Of a stretch of DNA of 54,094 nucleotides, positions 54,036-54,094 are shown in pieces. This DNA comes from Sphingobacteriaceae bacterium (GTDB taxonomy: Bacteria; Bacteroidota; Bacteroidia; UBA7662), in the NCBI GenBank assembly GCA_030682795.1, contig JAUXNJ010000037.1, forward strand, positions 1-54,094. Direction: 5' to 3'. Position 1 is the stretch's first letter, and each line of letters opens with the position of its first letter. The translations under genes were made by a program, and so were the position numbers. The notes under the pieces were generated by a model. The model was not told the origin of the DNA. It searched no databases and saw only the letters and a program-made list of their open reading frames with translations.

Positions 54036-54094
54036 AATTTATGGATTTGTAGCCGCTCCCCAAATATTATGTTAAGCTGGGTCAAGGTTTGCCC
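54026..54094 (-). CDS. IS256-family transposase, C-terminal fragment
   Basis: Twenty-two codons are open leftward from the window edge to a TAG at 54028-54026, reading GQTLTQLNIIFGERLQIH and KFER. The W.....f.qL.I.FegR pattern is the typical C-terminus of mutator/IS256 DDE transposases. The rest lies outside the window. The adjacent terminal sequence and the interrupted gene support the call. Confidence 0.65.
   Translation of the reverse strand, partial: GQTLTQLNIIFGERLQIHKFER

Larger units (their letters stand above)
53963..54094 (-). mobile_element. End of an IS256-family insertion sequence (partial)
   Basis: The region has a terminal-type sequence TGTTCACTAAACTGTGTCAAA (about 53964-53984) next to the C-terminal end of a mutator-type transposase read leftward. 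The element continues past the window edge. The exact outer base and target duplication cannot be fixed; 53960-53966 is an estimate. Confidence 0.65.

Overview
The window is a piece of a Bacteroidota chromosome. Four things point there: mraZ-rsmH-ftsL-ftsI-murE-mraY-murD-ftsW-murG-murC-ftsQ-ftsA-ftsZ in the order typical of that phylum, with no murF or ddl; promoter cores of the TAnnTTTG type instead of a sigma-70 box; a secreted protein with a C-terminal type IX secretion sorting domain; and starts that mostly lack a strong Shine-Dalgarno sequence. MurE carries the DNPR motif, so the peptidoglycan should contain meso-diaminopimelate. Genus and species cannot be read from the sequence. Both ends lie inside insertion sequences (IS3-family on the left, IS256-family on the right), so this looks like a contig cut at repeats.

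Layout. 1-3.9 kb is a loose accessory stretch: an IS3 end, two small unknown genes, an AlbA_2/HATPase regulator and tRNA-Glu. 4.2-6.4 kb is the glycolytic pair gapA-pgk. 6.8-7.1 kb is an orphan HigA-like antitoxin. 7.5-22.8 kb is the division and cell-wall cluster, almost without gaps, preceded by MraZ-type 10-bp-spaced boxes. 22.8-26.1 kb holds intergenic repeats, a DUF1275 membrane protein, a T9SS cargo, an unknown protein and an agmatine deiminase-type enzyme. 26.2-29.5 kb is a RhuM/ORF6N area with gene fragments, followed by a DUF4143 ATPase behind a 23-bp tandem repeat array.

29.7-53.9 kb is a defence island. It begins with a retron: a reverse transcriptase with NAxxH, YADD and VTG motifs, preceded by an msr-msd RNA whose a1/a2 arms are a perfect 12-bp inverted repeat. 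A DnaB-like ATPase gene lies 10 bp upstream of that RNA. Then comes one very compact leftward transcription unit (49.7 to about 32.8 kb): TPR-zincin peptidase, MazG-like pyrophosphohydrolase, type III Res, type III Mod, PtuA-like ATPase, PtuB-like HNH nuclease (a Septu pair), McrB-like GTPase, McrC/DUF2357-like nuclease, an acidic unknown protein and a second HNH protein. Most junctions are 4-bp overlaps or gaps of 2-13 bp. Divergent from it is a 1380-residue RecQ-type helicase with an N-terminal nuclease-like domain. The next gene, overlapping it by 4 bp, is cut after about 17 codons by the IS256-family element.

Best candidates for something new: the retron with a DnaB-like partner; the composite operon that stacks a peptidase, MazG, type III restriction, Septu and McrBC; and 25-bp palindromes (12+1+12) inside the coding sequences of the RhuM gene, a RhuM remnant and an ORF6N gene, whose arms differ in sequence but stay self-complementary.
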